Translations under genes and position numbers: made by a program | In this document: piece by piece, positions 8,663 to 16,605 of the stretch | Layout: each line of letters opens with the position of its first letter | Numbering within the stretch: the first letter of the stretch is position 1 | Assembly (NCBI GenBank): GCA_019114225.1 | Contig: DXFW01000007.1 | Location: 1-48,388, forward strand | Direction of reading: 5' to 3' | Length of the DNA stretch: 48,388 nucleotides | Source of the DNA: Candidatus Allofournierella pullicola | Lineage (GTDB): Bacteria; Bacillota; Clostridia; Oscillospirales; Ruminococcaceae | Notes under the pieces: generated by a model | What the model saw: the letters and a program-made list of their open reading frames with translations, nothing else | The model's database searches: none | Told to the model about the DNA's origin: nothing

Positions 8663-10753
8663 ATGGACCGTAAAAGCCTTGCCCGCCGCCTCGGCGCGCT
8701 GATCGTTGCCGCCGTTGTGGTGATGGGCATTTTCATCCTGCGGCTGGTGCAGTTCCAGCTGGTGCAGGGGGAGGAACTTCTGGAAAAAGCCCAGCAGGTG
8801 AGCAACTACCTGTTCAGCATTCCCGCCGCCCGGGGCGAGATCGTGGACGAATACGGCCGCGCCATGGCCTCCAACGTCTCCGGCTACAACCTGGTCATCA
8901 ACAAGCTCATGCTCACCGGCGATCTGAACAAGACGCTGGTGGAGCTGGTGGAGATCCTGCAGGCCGGCGGCGACGAGTGGAACGATACCATGCCCATCAG
9001 CGCGCCGGAAAACGGCCACTACGAATTCACCGCCGACGAGGACGACTCCCGCGCCCAGAGCCGCCTGGCCGATTTAAAAAACAATCTGGTCAAACAGCCC
9101 TACGCCACCGCCGACCAGGTGATGGCCGCCGTGGTGGAGCGCTATGACCTGCAGGACTACGACCCCGAGTGGCAGCGCATTCTGGGCGGCATCCGCTACC
9201 AGATGGAGCTGGAAGAATTCAGCGACAACAACAACTTCACCCTCGCCGAGGACGTGAGCAGCCGCACCGTTGCCACCGTGAAGGAGCGGGGCCTCACCAG
9301 CGAGGGCGCGGACATCACCGAGACCAGCTACCGCGTTTATGCCGACGGCACCCTGGCCCCCCATCTGCTGGGCTATGTGGGCCCCATCTACGCCGAGGAC
9401 TGGAAGGTCACCGACGAGGACGGCAACGTCAGCTATCCCCTGAAGGAAAAGGGCTACGCCATGAACGACACCATCGGTCAGGCGGGCCTGGAACAGGTGG
9501 GCGAGGACAAGCTGCGGGGCGAGGACGGCCTCAAGCAGGTCACCCGCGACAAAAACGGCGTCATCATCTCCACCGAGGTCATTCAGGACCCGGAGCCGGG
9601 CCTCACCATGGTGACCACCACCAACGCCGACCTGCAGAAAAAGGTGTATGAGGCGCTGGAAAACCAGATCCTCAACCTGCAGGCCACCGCCAAGCAGTAC
9701 AAAGGCCAGGAAGCCTGCGCCGGGGCCGTGGTGGTCATCGACGTCAAGACCGGCGGCGTTCTGGCCTGCGTCAACTACCCCAGCTACGACCTGAACCTGC
9801 GCAGCACCAACGCCGCCCAGTACGCCAGCGACCCCAACACCCCGCTGGTGGACCGGGCGCTGCGGGGCCTGTATTCGCCGGGCTCCACCTTCAAGCCGGT
9901 GGTGGCGCTGGAGGGGCTGCTCTCCGGCCTCATCACCCCCACCGACACGCCCATCCGCTGCGGCGGCGCCCAGTCCAGCTACAACTACTACGTCACCAGC
10001 GGCGGCCCCCGGTGCGAGGGCATTGGCCATGTGGGCGGCGCCAGCCTGAACCTCTACGACGCGCTGGGCTACAGCTGCAATACCTATTTCTACGACCTGG
10101 GCCGCCGGGAAGGAGCCGAAAACTTCAACGAGATGGCCCGGACCCTGGGCCTTGCCACCGAGACGGGGGTGGAGCTGTCGGAATACACCGGCCGCACCAC
10201 CGACCCGGACGACGACAACTTCACCCTGGGCCTTGAGCTGATGGCCGCCATCGGCCAGGGCAACACCGCCGTGACCCCGGTGCAGCTGGCCACCTATGCC
10301 GCCACCATCGCCAACGACGGCACCCGCTACCGCACCCATTTCATCTCCAGCTACCGCGACTCCAACACCGGCGAGGTGGTGGAGAGCTTTGAGCCGGAGG
10401 TGGTGGCTCAGGTGGAGGACAACGTGGGCGCCTTTGACGCGGTGGAAGAGGGCATGATCCGCGCCGCCAAGAACAGCAGCGCCCTGCGGGACTACCCCAT
10501 GACCATCGCCGTCAAGACCGGCAGCCCCCAGCGCGCCGAGTACTACGACCGGGAAAAGGGCCTGACCTATCTGAACAGCGCCGTCATCGCCTACGGTCCG
10601 GTGGAGGACCCCCAGATCGCCATCGGGGCCATCATCGAGTACGGCGGCGGCGGTTCCAATCTGCTGCCGGTGGTGCGGGACATTTTCAACGCCTATTTCA
10701 TCGAAAAGACCGGGGACCTGCAGAGTGCCGAGGCCGGCCAGCTGCTGCCCTGA
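8663..10753 (+). CDS. mrdA: Class B penicillin-binding protein 2 (elongation transpeptidase)
   Basis: Cross-links peptidoglycan during elongation. 696 residues: one N-terminal membrane helix (ALIVAAVVVMGIFILRLVQF), a PBP dimerisation domain beginning PAARGEIVDEYGRAMASN, then the transpeptidase domain with the active-site SxxK at S408 (GSTFKP), SxN at S471-C-N473 and KTG at K618. All three catalytic motifs are intact. ATG after AAAGGAGG. It closes the mre operon; an intrinsic terminator begins at the stop codon. Its usual partner glycosyltransferase gene, rodA, is not in this window. Confidence 0.94.
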   Translation: MDRKSLARRLGALIVAAVVVMGIFILRLVQFQLVQGEELLEKAQQVSNYLFSIPAARGEIVDEYGRAMASNVSGYNLVINKLMLTGDLNKTLVELVEILQAGGDEWNDTMPISAPENGHYEFTADEDDSRAQSRLADLKNNLVKQPYATADQVMAAVVERYDLQDYDPEWQRILGGIRYQMELEEFSDNNNFTLAEDVSSRTVATVKERGLTSEGADITETSYRVYADGTLAPHLLGYVGPIYAEDWKVTDEDGNVSYPLKEKGYAMNDTIGQAGLEQVGEDKLRGEDGLKQVTRDKNGVIISTEVIQDPEPGLTMVTTTNADLQKKVYEALENQILNLQATAKQYKGQEACAGAVVVIDVKTGGVLACVNYPSYDLNLRSTNAAQYASDPNTPLVDRALRGLYSPGSTFKPVVALEGLLSGLITPTDTPIRCGGAQSSYNYYVTSGGPRCEGIGHVGGASLNLYDALGYSCNTYFYDLGRREGAENFNEMARTLGLATETGVELSEYTGRTTDPDDDNFTLGLELMAAIGQGNTAVTPVQLATYAATIANDGTRYRTHFISSYRDSNTGEVVESFEPEVVAQVEDNVGAFDAVEEGMIRAAKNSSALRDYPMTIAVKTGSPQRAEYYDREKGLTYLNSAVIAYGPVEDPQIAIGAIIEYGGGGSNLLPVVRDIFNAYFIEKTGDLQSAEAGQLLP

Positions 10754-10788
10754 AAATGGCGGAAACACGCCGTTTTCCAGATTTTTTT
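10753..10788 (+). terminator. Terminator of the mre-pbp2 operon
   Basis: AAAATGGCG (10753-10761) pairs with CGCCGTTTT (10768-10776, one G-T pair), then a run of seven T at 10782-10788. The stem uses the last base of the pbp2 stop codon. Confidence 0.8.
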
Positions 10789-10811
10789 GTCCCTTCTTCA
10801 CAAAACATCCC

Positions 10812-10840
10812 TTGCGCTCAGGGATAGTTTGTGCTACTAT
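10812..10840 (+). promoter_or_regulatory. Promoter of minD-like gene and mgsA
   Basis: TTGCGC (10812-10817), a 17-bp spacer ending GTGC, and TACTAT (10835-10840), an extended -10 promoter. It shows that the minD-like gene is transcribed separately from pbp2. Confidence 0.65.
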
Positions 10841-10917
10841 GATAATATAAGCGTGCTGTTCCCGCCAGCCGGGGTGATCTGCCGCTGGCACAAAACAATC
10901 GGCAGGGAGGCGTGGGC

Positions 10918-11655
10918 TTGAGCGCAAAGATCGTTATGGTGGCTTCCGGCAAGGGAGGCACCGGCAAAAGCACCCTTTCGGTGCTGCTGGGCGCACGCCT
11001 GGCCGCCGCGGGGGGCAAGGTGCTGCTCATTGAGCTGGATTCCGGCCTGCGCAGCGTGGACATCATCTCCGGCGTCTACGGCAAAACGGTCTACGACATT
11101 GCCGACGTGCTCAGCGGCCGGTGCGAAGGCACAAAGGCCGTGGTGGCAAGCCCGCTTTATCCGGGCCTTTCGGTCATTTCCGCTCCCTATGAGTGGGGCG
11201 GCACAGTGCAGCCGGCGGCCCTTCAAAAACTGCTGGAAAAGATGGCGCCTTTCTTCGACTGGGTCCTGGTGGACACCGCCGCTGGCCTGGGCGCGCCTTT
11301 CAAGGCGGCGCTCTCGGTGAGCGAAACGGTGCTGCTGGTGCTCACGCCGGACCCCGTCACCCTGCGTGACGGCCACATCGCGGCGGAGGAAGCCTTTGCC
11401 GCCGGGGCCAAACAGGTGCGCCTGGTGCTGAACCGGGTGGGGCCCGCCAGTTTCGGCGGCGCGGTGCGGGACCTGGACGAGTGTATCGACACGGTGGCCG
11501 CCCAGCTGATCGCCGTGGTGCCCGAAAGCAGCCAGCTGCAGCAGTGCGCAGCCAAAGGGCAGGCGCTGCCTGCCGATACCCTGGCCTTCCGCGCGGTGGA
11601 CAATCTGGCCCGCCGCCTTCTGGGCCAGAGGGTGCCGCTCGCCTTGTGGGGCTGA
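10918..11655 (+). CDS. MinD-like ParA-family ATPase
   Basis: 245-residue deviant-Walker ATPase. P-loop SGKGGTGKST at residues 10-19, switch I with LIELDSGLRSVDIISG, and the Walker B-like DWVLVDTAAGLGAPFKAAL. The start is probably TTG at 10918, with GGGAGG 7 nt upstream; the GTG at 10912 is one base from that site. In other Clostridia this position between pbp2 and mgsA holds minC-minD-minE-rodA. Here only the MinD-like member is present. The C-terminus (NLARRLLGQRVPLALWG) is not an obvious copy of the MinD membrane-targeting helix, so the role may be altered. ATPase fold certain; MinD orthology likely by context. Confidence 0.82.
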   Translation: MSAKIVMVASGKGGTGKSTLSVLLGARLAAAGGKVLLIELDSGLRSVDIISGVYGKTVYDIADVLSGRCEGTKAVVASPLYPGLSVISAPYEWGGTVQPAALQKLLEKMAPFFDWVLVDTAAGLGAPFKAALSVSETVLLVLTPDPVTLRDGHIAAEEAFAAGAKQVRLVLNRVGPASFGGAVRDLDECIDTVAAQLIAVVPESSQLQQCAAKGQALPADTLAFRAVDNLARRLLGQRVPLALWG

Positions 11656-11660
11656 CCGGC

Positions 11661-11677
11661 CGCCGCAGGCGTTTTTT
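11661..11677 (+). terminator. Weak terminator after the minD-like gene
   Basis: CGCC-GCA-GGCG stem of only 4 bp followed by six T. It is probably leaky, which would let mgsA be read from the upstream promoter. Confidence 0.35.
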
Positions 11678-11689
11678 CAGTTATATCCG

Positions 11690-11710
11690 TACTACGAACA
11701 TCGTGTAGTA
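11690..11710. repeat. Inverted repeat upstream of mgsA
   Basis: TACTAC (11690-11695) and GTAGTA (11705-11710) are exact inverse copies separated by 9 nt, in an AT-richer stretch 36 nt before the mgsA start. Possible operator; no regulator is identified. Confidence 0.4.
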
Positions 11711-11745
11711 AACGTTGGGAAACAGAGCAGGGGGTAGGAAACACC

Positions 11746-12150
11746 ATGAACATCGCGTTGATCGCGCACGACACCAAAAAGGAACTGATGGTCCAGTTCT
11801 GCATTGCATACTGCGGCATTCTCAGCCAGCACACGCTGGTGGCCACGGGCACCACGGGCAAGGTGGTCAGCGAGGCCACCGATCTGCCCATCCAGTGCTT
11901 TTTGGCGGGCGTGCAGGGCGGCGACCAGCAGATCGCTGCGCGCATTGCCTGCAACGAGATCGATCTGCTGCTGTTCTTCCGGGACCCCATCAGCGCAAAG
12001 CCCCATGAGCCCAACGAGATGAACCTGCTGCGCCTGTGCGACGTGCGCAACATCCCGCTGGCCACCAACATCGCCACCGCCGAGGTGCTCATCCACGGCC
12101 TGGAGCGGGGCGATCTGGAGTGGCGCAGTATCGTCAATCCCAAGCGCTGA
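11746..12150 (+). CDS. mgsA: Methylglyoxal synthase
   Basis: Converts dihydroxyacetone phosphate to methylglyoxal and phosphate, a bypass that relieves sugar-phosphate stress and restores free phosphate. 134 residues: [13 protein letters not shown], phosphate-binding ATGTTGKV, the [10 protein letters not shown] helix, catalytic [12 protein letters not shown] and the late [10 protein letters not shown] motif. Length is typical for the short form. An ATG start with a GGGGGTAGG ribosome site. It marks the end of the classic mre/min cluster. Not to be confused with AAA-ATPase MgsA/RarA. Confidence 0.96.
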   Translation: MNIALIAHDTKKELMVQFCIAYCGILSQHTLVATGTTGKVVSEATDLPIQCFLAGVQGGDQQIAARIACNEIDLLLFFRDPISAKPHEPNEMNLLRLCDVRNIPLATNIATAEVLIHGLERGDLEWRSIVNPKR

Positions 12151-12170
12151 GCCTTTAAAAAGTGAAAATA

Positions 12171-12209
12171 AGCGGCCCCCGGCGAATTGCTTCTCCGGGG
12201 GCCGCTTTC
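12171..12209. terminator. Bidirectional terminator between mgsA and the PepSY gene
   Basis: AGCGGCCCCCGG (12171-12182) pairs with CCGGGGGCCGCT (12195-12206), a 12-bp perfect stem. Short T runs follow on both strands. It lies between two convergent genes. Confidence 0.75.
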
Positions 12210-12324
12210 TGTTTGCGGAGGTTGTTCACAAGGCCGCTTTTGCTCCCGCTGCGGCCCGGCTGCGGGCTGTTTCGGGGGCTGCCGGGGCCTTTGGCGGCAG
12301 GGCGCTTTTGGGCGGGCGGCGGGC

Positions 12325-13329
12325 TCAGCCGTGGACGGGTTCCGCCTCCCAACTGCGGATGGCGCCGCTGTAGCCGTCGATCTCAAACTCGTACTCCATG
12401 CCGCCGTAGACGATCTTGCCCTCGTACTCCACCCGGCCGTCGTCCCGGTCGGTCTCAAACTCCCGGATGTCCGAAGCGGAAGCGCCGGGCACCTGGGCCA
12501 GCGCCAGGGCTTTGGCCTCCTCGGCGCTGATGGCGCCGGAAGCGGCGGGGGGCGCATAGTCCTCGGCGTCATAGTCGTAGCTCACCACCTCGCCGGTGGC
12601 CGCGTCGATCTCATAGTCGTATTCCTTGTAGTCGGCGGTGTAGAACTCCACGTCATAGACAAGGCGGCCGTCATCCCGGTCCAGCTTGGCCTTCACAAAG
12701 GTCACGTCGGCGGAGGCAAGGCCCGCGTGGGCCAGGGCTTTGGCTTTGGCGTCCTCCGCGCTGATGGAAGCGCCGGACTGGCTGCCGGAGGCAGGGGGAG
12801 CATAGTGCTCCACGTCGTAGTCAAAGCTCACCACTTCGCCGGTGGCCGCGTCGATCTCGTAGTCGTATTCCTTGTAGTCGGCGGTGTAGAACTCCACGTC
12901 ATAGACAAGGCGGCCGTCGTCCCGGTCCAGCTCGGCCTTGATGAAGGTCACATCGGTCTCGGCCAGACCGGCGTGGGCCAGGGCCTTGGCCTTCGCGTCC
13001 TCGGCGGTGAGGGACGCGCCGGCCGGGGCGGAGGCGCTCTGGGTCAGGGGGGCGGTCTCGGACTGGATGACCACGCCGGACAGCGCGTCCACCTGGCTCT
13101 CGTAGCGGCTGTCGCCGGAGGTGAAGGAAACAACGTAGTACTCCACGCCGTCCCGCTTGGCCAGCTCGGTGCCCAGGAAGGTCACCGCGTCGGCGGAAAG
13201 CCCCGCCCCGGTGAGGGCGGCGGCGCGGGCGGCCTCGTCTCCGATATAGGCAAGTTGCCCCGCGTTGGAGCAGGCGGTGAAGAGGGCGAGGGTCAGGGCG
13301 GCCAGGGCCGCAGCGATCAATTTTTTCAT
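12325..13329 (-). CDS. PepSY-repeat lipoprotein
   Basis: 334 residues. Lipoprotein signal (LIAAALAALTLALFTAC, Cys20 as lipidation site), then four PepSY-like units. The first is divergent. The second and third are nearly identical to each other, with an 82-residue period (AEDAKAKALAHAGL, then LDRDDGRLVYDVEFYTADYK). The fourth is diverged (AEEAKALALAQVPGASASDI). PepSY domains are small extracytoplasmic folds proposed to inhibit peptidases or sense envelope or metal state. The ATG at 13329 has AGGAGAA upstream; the longer frame further upstream lacks a site. Its promoter carries 11-bp direct repeats, and an OmpR/kinase pair lies 3 kb away on the same strand, so control by that pair is plausible. 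Confidence 0.85.
   Translation of the reverse strand: MKKLIAAALAALTLALFTACSNAGQLAYIGDEAARAAALTGAGLSADAVTFLGTELAKRDGVEYYVVSFTSGDSRYESQVDALSGVVIQSETAPLTQSASAPAGASLTAEDAKAKALAHAGLAETDVTFIKAELDRDDGRLVYDVEFYTADYKEYDYEIDAATGEVVSFDYDVEHYAPPASGSQSGASISAEDAKAKALAHAGLASADVTFVKAKLDRDDGRLVYDVEFYTADYKEYDYEIDAATGEVVSYDYDAEDYAPPAASGAISAEEAKALALAQVPGASASDIREFETDRDDGRVEYEGKIVYGGMEYEFEIDGYSGAIRSWEAEPVHG
12560..13020 (-). repeat. Two near-identical 246-bp tandem PepSY units
   Basis: The DNA of 12560-12774 recurs at 12806-13020 with a period of 246 bp (82 codons). Long stretches are base-identical, for example the YTADYKEYDYEIDAATGEVV-coding block, which points to a recent in-frame duplication or ongoing homogenisation. 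Confidence 0.85.
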
Positions 13330-13363
13330 CAGGGGATTCTCCTTCCTGTTTTGTTCTGATGTC

Positions 13364-13414
13364 AGTATAGGCCCCCAACATGAAACGAACATGAAATTTG
13401 AGAACGGTTCTCAA
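13364..13414 (-). promoter_or_regulatory. PepSY gene promoter with 11-bp direct repeats and a palindrome
   Basis: On the minus strand the -10 is TATACT (13369-13364). In place of a -35 box are two copies of TTTCATGTT with an 11-bp period (13396-13388 and 13385-13377), the geometry used by OmpR/PhoB-type activators. Immediately upstream is a perfect palindrome, TTGAGAAC-G-GTTCTCAA in plus-strand sense (13398-13414). Confidence 0.6.
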
Positions 13415-13425
13415 AAAAATTAAAG

Positions 13426-13460
13426 AAAAAACGGGACGGCGCTGCCGCCGTCCCGTTTTT
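13426..13460. terminator. Terminator of the SulP gene
   Basis: AAAACGGGACGGCG (13428-13441) pairs perfectly with CGCCGTCCCGTTTT (13446-13459) around a 4-nt loop, with T runs on both strands. It ends the minus-strand SulP transcript. Confidence 0.85.
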
Positions 13461-13464
13461 GTTT

Positions 13465-15102
13465 TCAAACCGCCGCGCTCTCCTTTTCCAGCAGGGCGAA
13501 GATGGCCTGGTCCGCGCTCCAGAAAAAGGCGTCCTCGCCCACCAGGGCGGTGATCCCCGCCCGGTCAAAGTAGAGGCGCACCTCCGGCGCCACGCCGCAG
13601 AAAGCCACGCCCCGGCCCTGCTCCTTGAGGTGCGCGCACAGCTCCAGCAGCGCCTGCGCGCCGGACACATCCAGGCTGGGCATGCCCCGCAGAGAGAAGA
13701 TGACCTCGCGGTAGTCCGGCATTTCCGCCATCAGGCGGCTAAATTCGTCCACCGCGCCGAAGAACAGCGAGCCGGTCACATAGGCCACGCCCGCCCGGGG
13801 CATTTCGCCGCAGGGCGCGCCGGGCAGCCGGGAGGCGTCGATGTCCGAAAAGCTCACGTTGATGTGGCTGGCCTTAACGATGTACAGAAGAGCCGAGTAG
13901 ACGATCCCCACCAGAATGGCCACCGTCAGGTCCGCCGCAACGGTGGCGATCATGGTGATGAAGAACTGGCTGATACCGGACTTGAAGCGGTGGCTCAGCA
14001 GATAGCGGATCCCCTCCCAGTCGTTCATGCGCCAGGCGGTGACCATCAGCACGCCCGCCAGCGCGGCCAGGGGCAGCCAGGCCATCACCCTGCCCAGCAG
14101 GAACATGGACGCCAGCAGGAACACCGCGTGGAACACGCTGGTCAGGCGGGTCTGCTGGCCGCTCTTCACCGCCACGCTGGTGCGGGCGATGGCGGCGGTG
14201 GCGGGCACGCCGCCCAAAAGGGGCAGCACCATGTTGCCCACGCCCTGGGCAATGAGCTCCTGGTCGGCGTTGAAGCTCTCGCCCTTCATCCGGCTGGCGG
14301 AAGCGCCGCAGAGCAGGCTCTCGATCATGGCCAGGGCGGCGATGGTCACAATGGGGGAGGCAAGGCCGCTGAGCATGGAAAGGTCCAGCCTGGTCAGGTC
14401 CAGCCGGTCCTCCAGCAGCAGGGTGCGGGGAATGTCGCCCACCAGGGCCAGTTCGTCAAAGCCGGCGACGGCGGCCACCACGGTGACCAGCACGATCCCC
14501 ACCAGCGAGCCGGGCACCCGGGCGCCCCACTTTTTGGGCCACAGCACCATCACCGCCACCACCAGCGCGCCGATGAGCACCGGCTGCCACTGGAGATGAA
14601 AGCCCAGCCGGGCGTAGGAGGCCAGCTTTTCCAGGTTGGTGGCCCCTTCGGACACGGTGCCGAAGAAGTTGTCCACCTGGCCCAGGGCGATGACCAGGGC
14701 AATGCCGGAGGTGAAGCCCATGATGACCGGCATGGGGATGAAGCTGATGAGTTTGCCCAGGCGCAGCACGCCCGCGGCCAGCAGCAGCGCGCCGGCGGCA
14801 AAGCAGGCCACAAAGACCCCCTGCAGGCCGTAGCCGGCCACAATGCCCACCAGCACGGCGCTCATGGCCCCGGTGGGGCCGGACACCTGATAGGACGCGC
14901 CGCCCAGCAGGGCGATGACCACGCCCGCCACGATGGCGGTGACAAGGCCGGAGGCGGCGGAGGCCCCGCTGGACACGCCGAAGGCCAGCGCCAGCGGCAG
15001 CGCCACGGCGCACACCGTGAGGCCGGCCATCACGTCACCGCCCAGCCGGGCGGCGTTGTAGCCCTTGAATTCAGCCCGGAGGCTGTCGAAAAACTGCTTC
15101 AT
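13465..15102 (-). CDS. SulP family anion transporter with STAS domain
   Basis: 545-residue inner-membrane protein with 10-12 hydrophobic segments. The SLC26/SulP signature lies early (GGDVMAGLTVCAVALPLALAFG, then GPTGAMSAVLVGIVAGYG), with IESLLCGASASRMKGESFNADQEL in the middle. A C-terminal STAS domain follows from about residue 440 (MPRAGVAYVTGSLFFGAVDEF, ... MPSLDVSGAQALLELC). Substrates in the family include sulfate, bicarbonate, dicarboxylates and other anions, so the exact one cannot be read. The GTGAGGGG ribosome site precedes the ATG. It has its own promoter and terminator. Sulfate is tempting because metY-metA are nearby, but there is no direct evidence. Confidence 0.92.
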   Translation of the reverse strand: MKQFFDSLRAEFKGYNAARLGGDVMAGLTVCAVALPLALAFGVSSGASAASGLVTAIVAGVVIALLGGASYQVSGPTGAMSAVLVGIVAGYGLQGVFVACFAAGALLLAAGVLRLGKLISFIPMPVIMGFTSGIALVIALGQVDNFFGTVSEGATNLEKLASYARLGFHLQWQPVLIGALVVAVMVLWPKKWGARVPGSLVGIVLVTVVAAVAGFDELALVGDIPRTLLLEDRLDLTRLDLSMLSGLASPIVTIAALAMIESLLCGASASRMKGESFNADQELIAQGVGNMVLPLLGGVPATAAIARTSVAVKSGQQTRLTSVFHAVFLLASMFLLGRVMAWLPLAALAGVLMVTAWRMNDWEGIRYLLSHRFKSGISQFFITMIATVAADLTVAILVGIVYSALLYIVKASHINVSFSDIDASRLPGAPCGEMPRAGVAYVTGSLFFGAVDEFSRLMAEMPDYREVIFSLRGMPSLDVSGAQALLELCAHLKEQGRGVAFCGVAPEVRLYFDRAGITALVGEDAFFWSADQAIFALLEKESAAV

Positions 15103-15178
15103 TGTTTACCCCTCACTGTCAAAAAATACCGTTTTGCGCCGGGGCAAAAACCGCAAGCGCCCCGCGCGCAGCCCTTCC

Positions 15179-15207
15179 AGTGTACCACCGGGGTAGCCGC
15201 TTGGCAA
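15179..15207 (-). promoter_or_regulatory. Promoter of the SulP gene
   Basis: Minus-strand TTGCCA (15207-15202), a 17-bp spacer and TACACT (15184-15179). The leader is about 75 nt and contains a GGGGC/GCCCC stem. Confidence 0.6.
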
Positions 15208-15215
15208 GGCGGAAA

Positions 15216-15250
15216 ACAAAAAAGACGGGAAACCGCCGGTTCCCCGTCTT
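15216..15250 (-). terminator. Terminator of the histidine kinase gene
   Basis: Minus-strand AAGACGGGGAACC pairs with GGTTTCCCGTCTT (one G-T pair) over a 3-nt loop, followed by six T. It lies 12 nt past the kinase stop. Confidence 0.85.
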
Positions 15251-15261
15251 ATAATGTGATT

Positions 15262-16605
15262 TTACGCCAGCGGCAGGTGGAGGGTGAAGGCGCTGGGCGC
15301 GCCCTCGGCGCTTTTCAGCGTCATGCGTCCGCCGTGGAGCTGGGCAATGCGCTGCACCAGCGAGAGACCCAGGCCCACGCCCTCCTGCTGGTCGCCGCGG
15401 GCGGCGTCCACCTGATAGAACCGCTGCCAGATCTTTTCCTGCTGGCCGGCGGGAATGCCCGGGCCCTCGTCGGCCACGGTGAGCAGCGCCTCGCCGTTTT
15501 CGGCGCGCACCTCCACCGTCACCGTGCCGCCGGGCAGGCCGTATTTGAAGGCGTTGTCCACAAGGTTTGCCGCCAGCCGTCCCAGCAGGGCCTCGTCGCC
15601 CTTCACCGTGACCCCTTCGGCCAGCGCCAGGCGCAGGCGGGCGGCGTCGTAGTTCTGGTCTTCCAGCGTCCGGCGGGCCAGCTGCCCCAGGTCCAGCGGC
15701 ACAGGTCGCAGCGTTTCGGTGCCCTGGTCCAGCCGGGTGAGGGCCAGCAGCTGGCCGATGAGCCCGGCCATCTTGTCCGCCTGGCGGTGGATCATGCCCA
15801 GCGTTTCCCGCCGCTCCTCGTCGGTCTCGTCAAAGGCCTCGGCGTACTCGCAGGCGCTCTTGATGATGGACACCGGGGTGCGCAGTTCGTGGGAAGCGTC
15901 GGCGGTGAAGCGGCGCTCCGCCTCAAAGCTGCGCTGCAGCCGCTCCAGCAGTCCGTCGAAGTTCTCCGCCAGCTGGGTCAGTTCCCGGCCCCCGGGCACG
16001 GGGCCGATCCGCCGGGAAAGGTCCTTGCCCTCCCCGATGGAGGACGCCGCGGCGTTCACCGCGTCCAGCCCCCGCAGCGAGCGGCGCAGGATGAAATAGC
16101 AGCCCAGCGCCCCCGCCAGCACAAAGAGGGGCAGGGCCACCGCGGCGGCCAGCAGCAGGTTGCGGGCGGTGGCGGAAACGTCCGGCACCTCCATCAGCCC
16201 CCGCAGCCAAACGCCGTTCTCCCAGCCGTCGGCCACCCACAGGTCCAGCAGATACCAGTCGCCGCCGCTGGACTCCACCGTGCGCAGCGTTCCGTTTTCG
16301 AAGGGGACCGACGCGGAAAAGCCCACCGGCAGCTGCCCGGCCAGCAGGGCCTCGGCCTTGCTGTACACAAGGCAGGACACCCCGCTGCGGGAAAAGGCGA
16401 AGCCCTCGCCGGCGGCAAACTGCCCGTCGGCAAAGCTCACCAACGCGGCGTTGGCCCGCACCGCGTCCGCCAGCTGCTGGCGGGCGGTGCGCTGCACCAC
16501 CGAGCTGCTCATGCTGAAGGCGAAGAGCAGCATGAGCGAAAAGAGCACCACCACCAGCAGGGTGATCCACAGGGTGATCCGTGTTTTGATGGAGCGGGGC
16601 TTCAC
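15262..16605 (-). CDS. Membrane sensor histidine kinase
   Basis: 447 residues. First membrane helix at 11-32 (TLWITLLVVVLFSLMLLFAF), an extracytoplasmic sensor of about 115 residues, second helix at about 150-173, HAMP, then the H-box with phospho-acceptor H239 (FTADASHELRTPVSIIKSA). ATP site: N-box LAANLVDNAFKYG, G1 VADEGPGIPAG and G2 GVGLGLSLVQRI. The start is GTG (16605), overlapping the response-regulator stop by 4 nt (GTGA), with GGAAGGAGG upstream. Autophosphorylates and passes phosphate to the regulator at 16602-17297. The signal sensed is unknown; the sensor domain matches nothing I recognise. Confidence 0.94.
   Translation of the reverse strand: MKPRSIKTRITLWITLLVVVLFSLMLLFAFSMSSSVVQRTARQQLADAVRANAALVSFADGQFAAGEGFAFSRSGVSCLVYSKAEALLAGQLPVGFSASVPFENGTLRTVESSGGDWYLLDLWVADGWENGVWLRGLMEVPDVSATARNLLLAAAVALPLFVLAGALGCYFILRRSLRGLDAVNAAASSIGEGKDLSRRIGPVPGGRELTQLAENFDGLLERLQRSFEAERRFTADASHELRTPVSIIKSACEYAEAFDETDEERRETLGMIHRQADKMAGLIGQLLALTRLDQGTETLRPVPLDLGQLARRTLEDQNYDAARLRLALAEGVTVKGDEALLGRLAANLVDNAFKYGLPGGTVTVEVRAENGEALLTVADEGPGIPAGQQEKIWQRFYQVDAARGDQQEGVGLGLSLVQRIAQLHGGRMTLKSAEGAPSAFTLHLPLA

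Noticed and set aside
10912-10914. GTG as start of the minD-like gene
   Set aside because: It is one base from the SD; TTG at 10918 has proper spacing and leads straight into the ATPase N-terminus.
12151-12324. Small genes between mgsA and the PepSY gene
   Set aside because: Frames there are short and cross the terminator; none has a ribosome site.
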